A program made the translations under genes and the position numbers. Source: Myxococcales bacterium (GTDB lineage Bacteria > Myxococcota > Myxococcia > Myxococcales > Anaeromyxobacteraceae). From it: DNA of 64,000 nt. Every line of letters begins with the position of its first letter. Within the stretch, counting starts at the first letter, position 1. Positions 41,869 to 52,972 of the stretch are shown in pieces. A model generated the notes under the pieces. It saw only the letters and a program-made list of their open reading frames with translations, did no database searches and had not been told where the DNA came from. The DNA is taken from assembly GCA_021806645.1 (NCBI GenBank), contig JAJZQX010000009.1, forward strand, positions 1 to 64,000. Reading direction: 5' to 3'.

Positions 41869-42381
41869 GTGGCCGACGAGAAGCAGACGACCGAGAAGCC
41901 CGCCAAGAAGCCGGAAGTGGCCGCGGCGCCCAAGGCCGAGGAGAGCACCCCCTCGGTTCCGAACCTGAGCGGCATCGAGCCCATCACCGCTTCGCCCGTC
42001 ACCCCGAAGAAGGGGAAGAAGCGGGTCAAGAAGAACATCGCCAGTGGCATCGTGCACATCGCCGCGAGCTTCAACAACACGATGATCACCATCACCGACG
42101 CCACCGGGAACGTCATCTCCTGGTCCAGCGCCGGCGCCCGTGGCTTCAAGGGCTCGCGCAAGTCGACCCCGTTCGCGGCCCAGGTCGCCGCCGGCGACGC
42201 CGCCGCCAAGGCCATGGAGCACGGCCTGAAGAGCGTCTCGGTGGTCGTGACTGGTCCGGGCGCTGGCCGCGAGTCGGCGCTACGCGCGCTGGCCGCCGCC
42301 GGTCTCAAGATCTCGCTCATCCGGGACGTCACCCCGATCCCGCACAACGGCTGCCGGCCGCCCAAGCGCCGTCGCGTCTGA
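41869..42381 (+). CDS. rpsK: 30S ribosomal protein S11 with N-terminal extension
   Basis: Platform protein near the E site, 170 residues from GTG 41869. The first 40 or so residues are an acidic/basic extension ([22 protein letters not shown] pattern) absent from E. coli S11. The core starts around [15 protein letters not shown] and includes [34 protein letters not shown]. It ends with [13 protein letters not shown]. Confidence 0.96.
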   Translation: MADEKQTTEKPAKKPEVAAAPKAEESTPSVPNLSGIEPITASPVTPKKGKKRVKKNIASGIVHIAASFNNTMITITDATGNVISWSSAGARGFKGSRKSTPFAAQVAAGDAAAKAMEHGLKSVSVVVTGPGAGRESALRALAAAGLKISLIRDVTPIPHNGCRPPKRRRV

Positions 42382-42394
42382 TCAGGAGAACACC

Positions 42395-43021
42395 GTGGCT
42401 CGTTACTGCGAAAGCGTCTGCCGGCTTTGCCGCCGGGAAAACCTGAAGATGTACCTCAAGGGCGACCGTTGCTACACGGACAAGTGCGCCATCGAGCGCC
42501 GCCCGTACCCGCCTGGCCAGCACGGCCAGGGGCGCGTGAAGTTCTCGGAGTACGGCGTCCAGCTCCGTGAGAAGCAGAAGGTGAAGCGGATGTACGGCCT
42601 CCTCGAGGCCGGCTTCCGTCACGCCTACGCCAACGCCGCGGCCTCCAAGGGCAAGACCGGCGAGAACCTGCTGCAGGCCCTCGAGCTCCGGCTCGACAAC
42701 GTGGTCTTCCGCATGGGCTTCGCCGACACCCGCAACGAGGCGCGGCAGCTGGTCCGCCACGGCCACTTCAAGGTGAACGGCCGCAAGGTCAACATCGCCA
42801 GCTACGTGTGCCGGGTCGGCGACGTCGTCGAGCTGAAGGAGCGCTCGAAGAAGGTCGCGCGCATCGTCGAGGCGCTCGAGGCGGTGGACCGCCGCGGCGT
42901 GCCGGCGTGGCTGGAGCTGGACAAGGCGGCCCAGAAGGGCACGGTCCGGACCTCACCGGCGCGCGAGGACATCACCATGCCCATCCAGGAGCAGCTGATC
43001 GTCGAGCTGTACTCGAAGTAG
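42395..43021 (+). CDS. rpsD: 30S ribosomal protein S4, zinc-binding type
   Basis: Primary 16S rRNA-binding protein, 208 residues from GTG 42395. The N-terminal Cys cluster ([18 protein letters not shown]) indicates the zinc form. An S4 RNA-binding domain covers about residues 100-160 ([22 protein letters not shown]). In E. coli S4 represses the alpha operon. Confidence 0.97.
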   Translation: MARYCESVCRLCRRENLKMYLKGDRCYTDKCAIERRPYPPGQHGQGRVKFSEYGVQLREKQKVKRMYGLLEAGFRHAYANAAASKGKTGENLLQALELRLDNVVFRMGFADTRNEARQLVRHGHFKVNGRKVNIASYVCRVGDVVELKERSKKVARIVEALEAVDRRGVPAWLELDKAAQKGTVRTSPAREDITMPIQEQLIVELYSK

Positions 43022-43158
43022 CGGCAGCCGTTCCAACACGACGCGTGCCCGGCCGAGGCTTGGGTCCGCGCCGTCAACGGCCGCGCGTCCCACGGTGCCC
43101 CGAACCGCCAGGCTGGGCGGTGCCGGGGAGGGGGCGGCGGCGCAAGGAGACAGCCCAC
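43022..43158 (+). other. rpsD-rpoA gap with a hairpin
   Basis: 137 bases without a gene. ACCGCC and GGCGGT near 43106-43123 can pair over six bases with a six-base loop, upstream of the AAGGAG site of rpoA. No T tract follows, so rpoA is probably co-transcribed. Confidence 0.3.
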
Positions 43159-44178
43159 ATGGCATCCGACGCGATCACCACCAAGAACTGGCGCGATCTC
43201 ATCAAGCCTCGCGGCCTGACCATCGACCAGGAGTCGCTCTCCAACACCTACGGCAAGTTCGTGGCCGAGCCGCTGGAGCGTGGCTTCGGCATCACGCTCG
43301 GCAACACGCTGCGCCGCGTGCTCCTCTCGAGCCTGCAGGGCGCCGCCATCACCTCGATCAAGGTCGAGGGGGTCGAGCACGAGTTCATGACCATCCCCGA
43401 GGTGGCCGAGGACGTCACCGACATCATCCTCAACCTCAAGGAAGTGCTGCTCCAGATCCACACCAACGAGGTGAAGACGATCCGGATCGAGGCCGACGGC
43501 CCGAAGGAGATCAAGGCCGGCGACATCATCGCCGACGGCCAGGTCGAAGTGCTCAACCCCGGGCACCACATCCTCACCATCAGCGAGGGTGGCCGGGTCC
43601 GGATGGAGATGACCGCCCGCCGCGGCCGCAGCTACGTCCCGGCCGACAAGAACAAGGTGCCGGGCGCGCCGCTGGGGACCATCCCAATCGACGCGCTCTT
43701 CAGCCCCATCCGCAAGGTCAACTACCAGGTCACCAACGCCCGCGTCGGCCAGCAGACCGACTACGACAAGCTGACGCTGGAGGTCTGGACCGACGGCTCG
43801 GTGACGCCGGCCGACGCGGTGGCCTTCGCCGCCAAGATCGTCAAGGAGCAGCTCTCCATCTTCATCAACTTCGACGAGACCGAAGAGCCCGTCGAGGAGG
43901 TGAAGCCGGTGGAGGAGCACAAGCTCAACGAGAACCTCTTCCGCTCGGTGGACGAGCTGGAGCTCTCGGTCCGCAGCGCCAACTGCCTCCAGAACGCCAA
44001 CATCAAGACCATCGGCGACCTGGTGCAGAAGACCGAGGCCGAGATGCTGAAGACCAAGAACTTCGGCCGCAAGTCGCTGAAGGAGATCAAGGAAATCCTC
44101 GCCGAGATGGGCCTCTCGCTCGGGATGAAGCTCGAGAACTGGCCGCCGAAGACCGCCCCGGTCGCGCCGAAGGTCTAG
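43159..44178 (+). CDS. rpoA: RNA polymerase alpha subunit
   Basis: Assembly scaffold of RNA polymerase, 339 residues. N-terminal dimerisation domain ([23 protein letters not shown]), flexible linker rich in Glu ([17 protein letters not shown]) and C-terminal domain with helix-hairpin-helix ([27 protein letters not shown]). ATG 43159 follows AAGGAGACAG. Confidence 0.98.
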   Translation: MASDAITTKNWRDLIKPRGLTIDQESLSNTYGKFVAEPLERGFGITLGNTLRRVLLSSLQGAAITSIKVEGVEHEFMTIPEVAEDVTDIILNLKEVLLQIHTNEVKTIRIEADGPKEIKAGDIIADGQVEVLNPGHHILTISEGGRVRMEMTARRGRSYVPADKNKVPGAPLGTIPIDALFSPIRKVNYQVTNARVGQQTDYDKLTLEVWTDGSVTPADAVAFAAKIVKEQLSIFINFDETEEPVEEVKPVEEHKLNENLFRSVDELELSVRSANCLQNANIKTIGDLVQKTEAEMLKTKNFGRKSLKEIKEILAEMGLSLGMKLENWPPKTAPVAPKV

Positions 44179-44205
44179 CGCCGCGGGTCCGAAAGGAAGA
44201 ACCAG

Positions 44206-44676
44206 ATGAAGCATCGGATTGTCGGCCGCCGGCTCGATCGCACCACCGAGCACCGTACGGCCATGTTCAAGAACATGGTGACCTCGCTGATCCGTCACGA
44301 GAAGATCGTCACCACCACGCCCAAGGCCAAGGAGCTGAAGCGGATCGCCGACAAGGCCATCACCATGGCCAAGCGCGGGACCCCGCACGCCCGGCGCCTC
44401 CTCAATCGCGACATCCGCGATGTCGAGGTGCTGGTGAAGCTGTTCGGCCCCGTGGCCGAGCGGTTCAAGACGCGGCCGGGCGGGTACACCCGCATCATCC
44501 GGGTCGGGCGCCGGGCCGGCGACAACGCCGAGATGGCGGTGATCGAGCTGGTCGATCGCGTCGCGGCGGCCGAGGCCGCGGGCGACGCCAAGGGCGAGAC
44601 CAAGGTGGCGGCCAAGACCCCGCCCAAGGGCGAGACCAAGGCCACGAAGGCCAAGACCAAGAAGGCCGCGGAGTAG
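44206..44676 (+). CDS. rplQ: 50S ribosomal protein L17
   Basis: Tunnel-exit protein, 156 residues. [28 protein letters not shown] is diagnostic, and [24 protein letters not shown] is the core end. The last 30 or so residues are a Lys/Ala/Thr tail ([20 protein letters not shown]). It ends the classic alpha operon. Confidence 0.97.
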   Translation: MKHRIVGRRLDRTTEHRTAMFKNMVTSLIRHEKIVTTTPKAKELKRIADKAITMAKRGTPHARRLLNRDIRDVEVLVKLFGPVAERFKTRPGGYTRIIRVGRRAGDNAEMAVIELVDRVAAAEAAGDAKGETKVAAKTPPKGETKATKAKTKKAAE

Positions 44677-44727
44677 CGGTCGTTATCCGGCGCCCGCCAT
44701 CGCGCGGGGTCGAGGAGTGAGGTTCAC

Positions 44728-44988
44728 ATGGCGGTTGTTCTGCGGCTGTCCCGTGCGGGTACGCACAAGGCGCCCTTCTATCACGTGGTGGCGACCGACT
44801 CGCGCAAGCCGCGCGACGGCAAGTACCTCGAGGACGTCGGGATGTACGATCCGACGCGGAAGCCGGTGCTGATCCAGTTCAAGGCCGAGCGGGTCCAGCA
44901 CTGGCTGGCCGCGGGGGCGCGTCCCAGCCAGACGGTGGCGATGCTCCTCAAGCGTGCCAAGCTGGCCAAGCCCGCTGTCGAGAAGTAG
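44728..44988 (+). CDS. rpsP: 30S ribosomal protein S16
   Basis: Small 30S assembly protein, 86 residues. AVVLRLSRAGTHKAPFYHVVATDSRKPRDGKYLEDVG pattern is typical. It opens the rpsP-khpA-rimM-trmD-rplS group only 51 bases after rplQ, so the two operons are effectively joined. Confidence 0.97.
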   Translation: MAVVLRLSRAGTHKAPFYHVVATDSRKPRDGKYLEDVGMYDPTRKPVLIQFKAERVQHWLAAGARPSQTVAMLLKRAKLAKPAVEK

Positions 44989-45002
44989 GCCGGGGCACGC
45001 CG

Positions 45003-45233
45003 GTGCGCGATCTCGTCCTCTGGCTCGCCCGTGAACTCGTGGAAGACAAGGGCGCCGTGACCGTGGAGACCATCGAGCGCGATCGTTCGATGGTCTTCGA
45101 GCTCACCGTTGCCCCCGACGATCTAGGGCGCGTCATCGGACGCGGTGGCCGGACCGCCAAGGCCTTCCGCACCGTCCTCGACACCGCGGCCCGCCTGCAG
45201 GGCCGGCGCGCGGTGCTCGACATCCTCGACTGA
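45003..45233 (+). CDS. khpA: KH-domain RNA-binding protein (KhpA/YlqC family)
   Basis: 76-residue single KH domain with the GxxG loop in RVIGRGGRTAKAFRTVL, from GTG 45003. Proteins of this family bind RNA and in some bacteria pair with KhpB (Jag). Its position between rpsP and rimM is conserved in many bacteria and supports the call. Confidence 0.93.
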   Translation: MRDLVLWLARELVEDKGAVTVETIERDRSMVFELTVAPDDLGRVIGRGGRTAKAFRTVLDTAARLQGRRAVLDILD

Positions 45234-45236
45234 GCC

Positions 45237-45749
45237 GTGGCGCTCGTCCCCATCGGCAAGGTGGTGCGGGCGGTCGGGCTCAAGGGGCTCGTGGGCGTGG
45301 GCGGCACGGATGGTGGCCTGGCGCGCCTGGGCCAGGTGGTGCTGGAGCGGTCGGGCCAGCAGCGGCGGCTGGCGGTGCTGGAGGCGAGGCCGCAAGGCAA
45401 GGTCTGGGCGGTGCGGCTGGAGGGGATCTCCGACCGGACCGCCGCCGAGGGGCTGGTCGGCTCCGCGGTGCTGGCCGAGCGGGAGGAGCTCGGCGAGGCC
45501 GGTGAGGGTAGCCACTACTGGGCCGACCTCGAGGGGCTGCCGGTGGTGACGGTGGGCGGTGAGCGGCTGGGCACGGTGACAGGGTTGTACGAGACCGGTG
45601 GGGTGGACGTGCTGGTGGTGACGGGCGAACGCGGAGAGGCGTTGATTCCGCTCGCGCCGTACGTCGAGGTGGACTTGCTGGCGAAGCGGATCGTGGTGGA
45701 CCCGCCGGAGGGACTGCTCGACGGGCCAGGAGGAGCTGGAATACCCTGA
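45237..45749 (+). CDS. rimM: Ribosome maturation factor RimM
   Basis: Helps maturation of the 30S head and binds S19; 170 residues from GTG 45237, three bases after khpA. N-terminal RimM barrel (IGKVVRAVGLKGLVGV) and C-terminal PRC barrel (YYWADLEGLPVVTV-like, then ETGGVDVLVVTGERGEALIP). Divergent but clearly assigned by position and motifs. Confidence 0.92.
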   Translation: MALVPIGKVVRAVGLKGLVGVGGTDGGLARLGQVVLERSGQQRRLAVLEARPQGKVWAVRLEGISDRTAAEGLVGSAVLAEREELGEAGEGSHYWADLEGLPVVTVGGERLGTVTGLYETGGVDVLVVTGERGEALIPLAPYVEVDLLAKRIVVDPPEGLLDGPGGAGIP

Positions 45750-45764
45750 CGACGAGGTGTGGGC

Positions 45765-46511
45765 GTGGCTGGGAAGCTGGAGGTCGAGATCCTGACGCTG
45801 TTTCCCCGCATGTGCGCGGGGTACCTCGGGGAGAGCATCCTCGGGAAGGCGCAGGAGAGCGGGCTCCTGACGGTTTGGGTGGAGGACATCCGCGAGCACG
45901 CCGAGGGCAAGCACCGGGTCGCCGACGACGCGCCATATGGCGGCGGGGCCGGCATGGTGATGAAGCCCGAGCCGCTCACGGCCGCCATCGAGGCGGCCAG
46001 GGCGCGGCTGCCAGGGGCGCTGGCGGTGCTGATGAGCCCGCGCGGCGTCCGGTTCGACCAGGGGCAGGCGCAGCGGCTGGCCGGCCACGGGAAGCTGATC
46101 CTGGTCTGCGGGCGGTATGAGGGGGTGGACGAGCGGGTGCTGGGCTCGATCGACCTGGAGCTGTCGGTCGGCGACTTCGTGCTGACCGGCGGGGAACTGG
46201 CGGCGCTGTGCGTGGTGGACGCGGCGGCGCGGTTGGTGCCCGGGGTCCTCGGAAACGAGGCCTCGGCCGGAGACGAGAGCTTCGCGGGGCAGGACGGGGT
46301 GCTGGAACACCCACACTACACCCGTCCCCCGGTATTCCGCGGGAATGAGGTGCCGGCGGTCCTCCTGTCGGGGGACCACCGGCGGATCGAGCGGTGGCGG
46401 CGGCGCGAGGCGCTGCGGGCCACCCGGAAGCGGCGGCCGGACCTCCTCGAGGGGGCCCTGCTGACGGAGGAAGATCGACTCCTCCTCGACGCCGGCGACG
46501 ACGAGTTGTAG
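45765..46511 (+). CDS. trmD: tRNA (guanine-37-N1)-methyltransferase
   Basis: SPOUT methyltransferase that makes m1G37 and prevents frameshifting, 248 residues. [23 protein letters not shown] at the start, [18 protein letters not shown], and the trefoil-knot segment [30 protein letters not shown] are present. GTG 45765 with GAGG eight bases upstream is preferred over GTG 45759. Confidence 0.96.
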   Translation: MAGKLEVEILTLFPRMCAGYLGESILGKAQESGLLTVWVEDIREHAEGKHRVADDAPYGGGAGMVMKPEPLTAAIEAARARLPGALAVLMSPRGVRFDQGQAQRLAGHGKLILVCGRYEGVDERVLGSIDLELSVGDFVLTGGELAALCVVDAAARLVPGVLGNEASAGDESFAGQDGVLEHPHYTRPPVFRGNEVPAVLLSGDHRRIERWRRREALRATRKRRPDLLEGALLTEEDRLLLDAGDDEL

Positions 46512-46540
46512 AAGAGCGGTTCCAAGGAGAAGGACAGGCC

Positions 46541-46924
46541 ATGCTGCGTGACGCGATTGCCCACATCGAGGCGAAGTACACGAAGTCCAACGTCCCCGCG
46601 CTCCGCGCCGGCGACCAGGTGAAGGTCCACACCAAGATCAAGGAAGGCGACAAGGAGCGCATCCAGGTCTTCGAGGGTGTGATCATCGCCAAGCGCGAAG
46701 GGGGCCCGCGGGGCAATTTCACCGTCCGCAAGGTGAGCTACGGCGTCGGGGTGGAGCGCATCTTCCCGACCCACAGCCCGCGCATCGACAAGATCGAGGT
46801 GGTGAACCATGGCGACGTCCGCCGTTCCCGCCTCTTCTACCTGCGCGACCTGAAGGGCAAGGCCGCGCGCCTGACCCACGACGAGGGCGCCGGCGTCGTC
46901 GCCGTCACCCCAGGGCCGGCGTAG
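46541..46924 (+). CDS. rplS: 50S ribosomal protein L19
   Basis: Subunit-interface protein, 127 residues. [32 protein letters not shown] and [19 protein letters not shown] are diagnostic. AAGGAGAAGG precedes the ATG. Last gene of the ribosomal supercluster. Confidence 0.97.
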   Translation: MLRDAIAHIEAKYTKSNVPALRAGDQVKVHTKIKEGDKERIQVFEGVIIAKREGGPRGNFTVRKVSYGVGVERIFPTHSPRIDKIEVVNHGDVRRSRLFYLRDLKGKAARLTHDEGAGVVAVTPGPA

Positions 46925-46955
46925 CTCCGTCCTTCCAGTTGGGCGGCGTCGGCGC

Positions 46956-46961
46956 TACCAT
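46956..46961 (+). promoter_or_regulatory. -10-like TACCAT before the SMC-like gene
   Basis: TACCAT ends 8 bases before GTG 46970, with no ribosome-binding site and only a poor -35. The TACCATCGCCCG string is the same as before the 88-residue gene at 59613. This suggests a leaderless transcript. Confidence 0.4.
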
Positions 46962-46969
46962 CGCCCGGC

Positions 46970-48829
46970 GTGCTACTCCTCGAGTTCGCAGCCCAGGGTA
47001 TCCGTGGCGTGGCGCCGAGCGGCGGCCGCGCCACGCTCCGCACCGGTTACAACGTGGTGGCGGCCGATGGGGCCGCCCTGCGCCGGCTGCTCGAGGCGCT
47101 CCTCTACCCCGATCCTCGCGACGTGGACGCCCTGGCGCGTGCCCAGGGCGCGCCCGGCGTCGGGCCGGCGCGAGCCGGCTTGACCCTGGTCGGCGACGAC
47201 CGAGTCACCTACCGGCTGGTGCGCGACTTCAACGCCGGCTGCCAGCTTCACCGCTTCGATCCCGAGAAGCGCGCCTTCGCGCCCGTGTCGCAGGACCTCG
47301 CCGAGATCGCCGGGCTGTTGCGCGGCCCCATCGGCGTCCCCTCGGCGCAGCGGCTGGCGGCGCTGCTCTCGCTCGCCACCTCGGAGCTGCCCTCCAAGGC
47401 CAGCGGTGGCCTCGGGACCAGCCCGGCCATTCCGGCGGCGGTGCGCCCCGTGCTCAGCGGCGAGCAGGCCCGCAAGCGGCTCGAGGAGCTGCGCGTGGAG
47501 CTGGCGCGGGCCAAGGTCGCCGGGAAGCTGCAGGAGCGGCTCGACGCACTCCAGCAGCGCCTCTTCAAGCTCGAGGAGGCGCTGAAGAGCGGCCAGCGGG
47601 TCCAGGACGCGCTGGCCGCCGCGGGCGCCGAGCGCGCGGCGCTGGAGCCGGTGGCGGCGGCGGCGACCTCGCTGGGCGACCCGCAGGCGCGGTTCGGGGC
47701 GTACGAGAAGTCGGCCGCCAGGCGGGCCGAGGCCGATGCCCGGATCGCCGCCGAACGGGAGGCGATCGTCGAGGCGCGGGCCCTGGGAGCGCCGCAACCG
47801 ATCTGGGCGTCGCCGCCGTTCCTGGCGGGCGTGGTGGGCGGGCTGGCGCTCCTGGTGGCTGGGCTCGCGGCCGGTGACTCCGACCTGCGCTACCTGTCCC
47901 TGCTCGACATCCCGGCCTTCGGCTGGTCGGCCTGGCTGGCGCTCCACTGGATCGACGCGCAGGAGGCGTGGGGGCGGATCGGGCGGCGCGGCCAGGTGGT
48001 CGATGCCTGGGAGGCCAAGGTGCAGGCGCAGTTCGCTCGCGACGGCGGGGCGGTCAACGCGGCTCTCCAGGCCCTGGGCTTCACCAAGCCGTCCGAGCTC
48101 AAGGACGCGCTCGAACGGCTGGCGGCGGCCGAGCAAGGGGTGGTCGAGGCCAGGCAGCGGCTGACGGAGTGGGAAGCCGACGCGCAGACCACCGACGCGC
48201 TGGCCGAGCACCGGAAGGTCGAGGAGGAGATGCGCGAGGTGGAGACCAGGCTTTCCGAGCAGGCCGGCGGCTTCGTGCGCGACGTGCAGGCGGTGGAGGC
48301 CGAGCTGGCGAGGGTGGAGGCCGAGGCGGCGGCGCCGCCCCGGGTCCCGGCACCGGGGATGGACCCGCCACCCACGCGCCCGGCCGCCGCCGGCCCGGCC
48401 GGCGAGCCGCTGCGCGGCCTGCTGGAGCGCGCGGCGGTGGAGCTGGGCGGGAGCCCGGCCTCGGTGGCGCGCGCGGTGGCGGCCAAGGCCTCCCAGGCGG
48501 TGGCCGCCTTCACGCTCAACCGGTTCACCGTAGTGAGCTCCGACGATCGCGGGAACGTGCAGGTGGTGAGCGGGGGACGGCCGGTGCCGGCCATGACCTT
48601 GCCGCCGGCCGAGCGTGATCTCGTCTTCCTGGCGCTGCGGCTGGCGCTCCTGGAACAGGCGCTGGCCTCCGACAGGTCGGTGGCCATCCTCGAGGACGTC
48701 TTCGCCGGGCTCTCCGACACCGTGCGGCGCACCGCGGGCCGGATGCTCAAGGCGATGGCCAAGCAGGGCCAGGTGATCCACGCCTCGGCGGACCCGGCCT
48801 TCCGCGAGGCGGCGGACCACCAGTCGTGA
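46970..48829 (+). CDS. Membrane-anchored SMC/RecF-like protein lacking Walker A
   Basis: 619 residues, no assigned function. The first 50 residues look like the N-lobe of an SMC/RecF/YhaN ATPase, but where the P-loop should be there is TGYNVVAADGAALRRLL, without GxxxxGK[S/T]. A helical coiled-coil arm spans about 160-270, two hydrophobic segments lie at about 275-300 and 305-328, and a second coiled-coil arm at about 375-460. The C-terminal part keeps an ABC-like signature region (PPAERDLVFLALRLALLEQAL) and a Walker B-like AILEDVF (E575-D576). It starts 45 bases after rplS and overlaps yraN (GTGA). ATP binding is doubtful; a structural or scaffolding role is possible. Confidence 0.7.
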   Translation: MLLLEFAAQGIRGVAPSGGRATLRTGYNVVAADGAALRRLLEALLYPDPRDVDALARAQGAPGVGPARAGLTLVGDDRVTYRLVRDFNAGCQLHRFDPEKRAFAPVSQDLAEIAGLLRGPIGVPSAQRLAALLSLATSELPSKASGGLGTSPAIPAAVRPVLSGEQARKRLEELRVELARAKVAGKLQERLDALQQRLFKLEEALKSGQRVQDALAAAGAERAALEPVAAAATSLGDPQARFGAYEKSAARRAEADARIAAEREAIVEARALGAPQPIWASPPFLAGVVGGLALLVAGLAAGDSDLRYLSLLDIPAFGWSAWLALHWIDAQEAWGRIGRRGQVVDAWEAKVQAQFARDGGAVNAALQALGFTKPSELKDALERLAAAEQGVVEARQRLTEWEADAQTTDALAEHRKVEEEMREVETRLSEQAGGFVRDVQAVEAELARVEAEAAAPPRVPAPGMDPPPTRPAAAGPAGEPLRGLLERAAVELGGSPASVARAVAAKASQAVAAFTLNRFTVVSSDDRGNVQVVSGGRPVPAMTLPPAERDLVFLALRLALLEQALASDRSVAILEDVFAGLSDTVRRTAGRMLKAMAKQGQVIHASADPAFREAADHQS

Positions 48830-49218
48830 GCTCTCCAGAGGGCATGAAGCGACGGGACCGGGGGCGGGAGGCCGAGGCGCTGGCCGAGCGCTACCTGGCC
48901 GGGCTCGGCTACCGGACGCTGGCGCGCAACCACGCCACGCGGCTGGGCGAGGTGGACCTGGTCTGCCGCGACGGTGACGTCATCTGCTTCGTGGAGGTTC
49001 GCAGCCGCACCAGCGCCGCGCAGGGCTCGCCGCTGGAGACGGTGGGGACCACCAAGGCGCGCCGGGTGGTGGCGGCCGCCACCGACTGGGCCACGCGGAA
49101 CGGCGCGCTCGAGCAGCCGCTCCGCTTCGACGTGGTGGCCGTGCTCCTGGACGGCCGGGAGCCCCGGTTCGAGCTGGTCCGTGGCGCCTTCGACGCGTCG
49201 GGGCGGGCCTGCCCGTGA
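48826..49218 (+). CDS. yraN: YraN/UPF0102 family putative nuclease
   Basis: 130 residues of the Holliday-junction-resolvase-like fold. RDRGREAEALAERYLAGLGY, LGEVDLVCRDGDVICFVEVRSR gives the E-x(n)-D-x(n)-E-V-R/K active-site pattern. The family's true substrate is not settled. GTG 48826 overlaps the SMC-like gene stop and its own stop overlaps rsmI. The usual neighbour rnhB is absent here. Confidence 0.9.
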   Translation: MSSPEGMKRRDRGREAEALAERYLAGLGYRTLARNHATRLGEVDLVCRDGDVICFVEVRSRTSAAQGSPLETVGTTKARRVVAAATDWATRNGALEQPLRFDVVAVLLDGREPRFELVRGAFDASGRACP

Positions 49219-50078
49219 GCGGACCGGGCGGCGGGACGACGCGGGGGACGCTCTACGTCCTGGCCACCCCCATCGGCAACCTCGGCGACCTCAGCCCGCG
49301 CGCCGCCGAGGTGCTCCGGTCGGTGCGCGCGGTGGCCGCCGAGGACACGCGGCGCACGGCGCGGCTCTTCGCCCACCTCGGCGCCGGCGCACCCACGCTG
49401 ATCTCGCTGCCGGCCTTCGACGAGCGTGGCCGGCTCGAGCCGATCCTGGACCGGCTCCGGTCCGGGCAGGAGGTCGCGCTCTGCACCGACGCCGGGACCC
49501 CTGGGGTCTCCGATCCCGGCGTGGCGCTGGTGGCGGCGGCGTGGGAGGCCGGGGCCCGGGTCATCCCCATCCCGGGGCCGTCGGCGGCGCTGGCGGCGCT
49601 GATGGCCTCCGGGCTGCCGGCGGACCAGTTCTTCTTCACCGGGTTCCTGCCGCGAAAGGGGGGCGGGCGGACGGAGCGCCTGGCCTTCCTGCGCGGGCTG
49701 CCGGCCACGCTGGTGCTCTACGAGGCCGGCAACCGGACCGCGGCGACGCTCCTGGACCTGGCCCAGGCCCTGGGTGACCGACCGGCGGTGGTGGGGCGCG
49801 AGCTGACCAAGCTGCACGAGGAGCTCGTCCGCGGGCGGCTCAGCGAGCTGGCGGCCCACTTCGCCGGCGAGGTGAAGGGGGAGGTGACCATCGTGGTGGC
49901 GGGGGCCGACGAGGCACCGGCCCAGGTGGCCGTCGAGCCGCTCGACCAGGAATTGAGGCGTCGGCTGGCGGCGGGCGAGGCGCCCAGCGTGACCGCGCGC
50001 GAGGTGGCCAGGGCCCGCGGCCTGAAGCGTGGCGAGGTCTACGACGCGCTGGAGCGGCTCAAGCGCGAGCCCCCGTGA
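49215..50078 (+). CDS. rsmI: 16S rRNA 2'-O-ribose C1402 methyltransferase
   Basis: Methylates the decoding-centre residue C1402; 287 residues from GTG 49215, overlapping yraN by four bases. LYVLATPIGNLGDLSPRAAEVL, the EDTRRT segment, CTDAGTPGVSDPG and IPIPGPSAALAALMASGLP are diagnostic. A short C-terminal part ends with a helix-turn-helix-like segment (SVTAREVARARGLKRGEVYDALERL). Confidence 0.95.
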   Translation: MSGPGGGTTRGTLYVLATPIGNLGDLSPRAAEVLRSVRAVAAEDTRRTARLFAHLGAGAPTLISLPAFDERGRLEPILDRLRSGQEVALCTDAGTPGVSDPGVALVAAAWEAGARVIPIPGPSAALAALMASGLPADQFFFTGFLPRKGGGRTERLAFLRGLPATLVLYEAGNRTAATLLDLAQALGDRPAVVGRELTKLHEELVRGRLSELAAHFAGEVKGEVTIVVAGADEAPAQVAVEPLDQELRRRLAAGEAPSVTAREVARARGLKRGEVYDALERLKREPP

Positions 50079-50103
50079 CCGGTCGCGGCCGGCGGGTCCC
50101 AGG

Positions 50104-51408
50104 CTAGAAGTTGAGGATGCCGGAGATCTGGAGCGAGAAGACGCTGGCGCTGGTGATGCGGAAGCGGCGCCCGGGGGCGTCCCAACGCCAGTCGAAGTTG
50201 GGGTTCTGCGCCGCGGTGTTGATCCCCGCGGCGTCGGTGCCGAGCGGCTCGCCGGTCAGCAGGTGCGGCGACTCCCAGGCGTAGCCGGCGTCGCCCTGCA
50301 CCGCCACGTACCTGGAGGCGCGGAAGAGGAACGAGAGCTGCCCGCCGACCTGCATGTAGCCGGCGGTGTGGAGCAGCTTGCCGGTGGCGTCGGTCAGCTC
50401 GTTGTACCAGCGCGCCTTCGACGTGTACTCGGCGCTGAGGCGGAGATCGATGACCATCCGCTGCCCCTCGACCTTGTCCTCGAGCGGGACGAACTCGGTG
50501 CCGAAGACGAGGCCGGTGTTCCAGGGCAGCTCGGCCCCGGCGGCGTCCTTCCACCGCGGCAGGGCGCAGTTGCTCGGCGTCATGGCAGAGGGCGGTGGGC
50601 TGATGGCGTCGTTGACGTGGTCGCAGTTGGAGTAGGTGGACGAGAAGCGGCGCGGCAGGGTCAGGTGGGCCTTGAAGTACGGATCGATCGGCCCCATCCG
50701 CTTCGAGAGCGCGGTCTGGAGGTCGAACTTCCAGATCTTCTGGCCGACGCCGGCCGGGTGCGCCGCGTTCATCGCCGGGGAATTGAAGTTGTTGCTCGAG
50801 ACTCGCCCCGCCCACGGGTCGTAGAGGGTCGAGGTCGGGAAGGTTATGTCCACCCCCACCAGCCAGAACGGCTTGGTGTCGTCCTTCACGTCGGAGAAGA
50901 TGCCCCAGGCCAGCCCGGCCTTCAGGTCGCCGGCCACACCGCCGTGGTAGACGGTGGTGTCGCGCGGGCCGGCGGCGAAGAGCTGGCAGCTCGGGCAGGC
51001 GTTGCCATTGACGTCGACGCCGGGCGTGCTGATGGCGCTGTCGGCCGCCAGGGTGATCCCCTTGGCGTACTTCCAGGCCACGTCCTGCCCCAGGTAGTAG
51101 GGCATCTCGAAGTGCAGCTCGACGTCCTGGTAGAGCCCGGCCGCCACCCGCGGGACGACCACGTTGGTGATCTCGCTGTAGCTCAGCTCCGGCACGTCGT
51201 CGACGCGCTGGAAGGGGGTCGAGCCGGTGGCCTTCTCGCGGGTGATGGTGGCCCGCTTCTGCGTCCGCTCCCACCGGAGGGAGAGGTCGAGGCTGAAGGC
51301 GTTGTCCGGCTCGGCCGCCGTGGCGACATGGGTGATCTCGGCCGCCCGGGTCGGGGTGGCCAGCGCGAGCATCGAAGCGGCGGTGACGACGGCGGAAAGC
51401 CGGCCCAT
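50104..51408 (-). CDS. Predicted outer-membrane beta-barrel protein
   Basis: 434 residues with a signal peptide (MGRLSAVVTAASMLALATPTRAAE, cleavage after TRA). The mature protein is rich in alternating strands with aromatic girdle residues and ends in ILNF, the terminal Phe common in outer-membrane barrels. Two internal Cys pairs (CPSC, CDHV...CALP) may form disulfides in loops. No family is recognised. GGAGGAG precedes the ATG. It lies 90 bases downstream of the two-component genes on the same strand, so it may be their target or output. Confidence 0.75.
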   Translation of the reverse strand: MGRLSAVVTAASMLALATPTRAAEITHVATAAEPDNAFSLDLSLRWERTQKRATITREKATGSTPFQRVDDVPELSYSEITNVVVPRVAAGLYQDVELHFEMPYYLGQDVAWKYAKGITLAADSAISTPGVDVNGNACPSCQLFAAGPRDTTVYHGGVAGDLKAGLAWGIFSDVKDDTKPFWLVGVDITFPTSTLYDPWAGRVSSNNFNSPAMNAAHPAGVGQKIWKFDLQTALSKRMGPIDPYFKAHLTLPRRFSSTYSNCDHVNDAISPPPSAMTPSNCALPRWKDAAGAELPWNTGLVFGTEFVPLEDKVEGQRMVIDLRLSAEYTSKARWYNELTDATGKLLHTAGYMQVGGQLSFLFRASRYVAVQGDAGYAWESPHLLTGEPLGTDAAGINTAAQNPNFDWRWDAPGRRFRITSASVFSLQISGILNF

Positions 51409-51498
51409 GAAGCTCCTCCGGAGGGGTGAAGGGACGCTAGCAGCGGCGCCCGAGCGGGGTCAAGGCGAAGGGGAAGCGAACCGGGCGGCCGGGGGCCC

Positions 51499-52914
<1,416 letters not shown>

Positions 52915-52972
52915 GATGAAGGTGGTAGCACGGATCGCCCCGGGAAGGCAGGTCGGGGCCTGGGGCGGGGCA

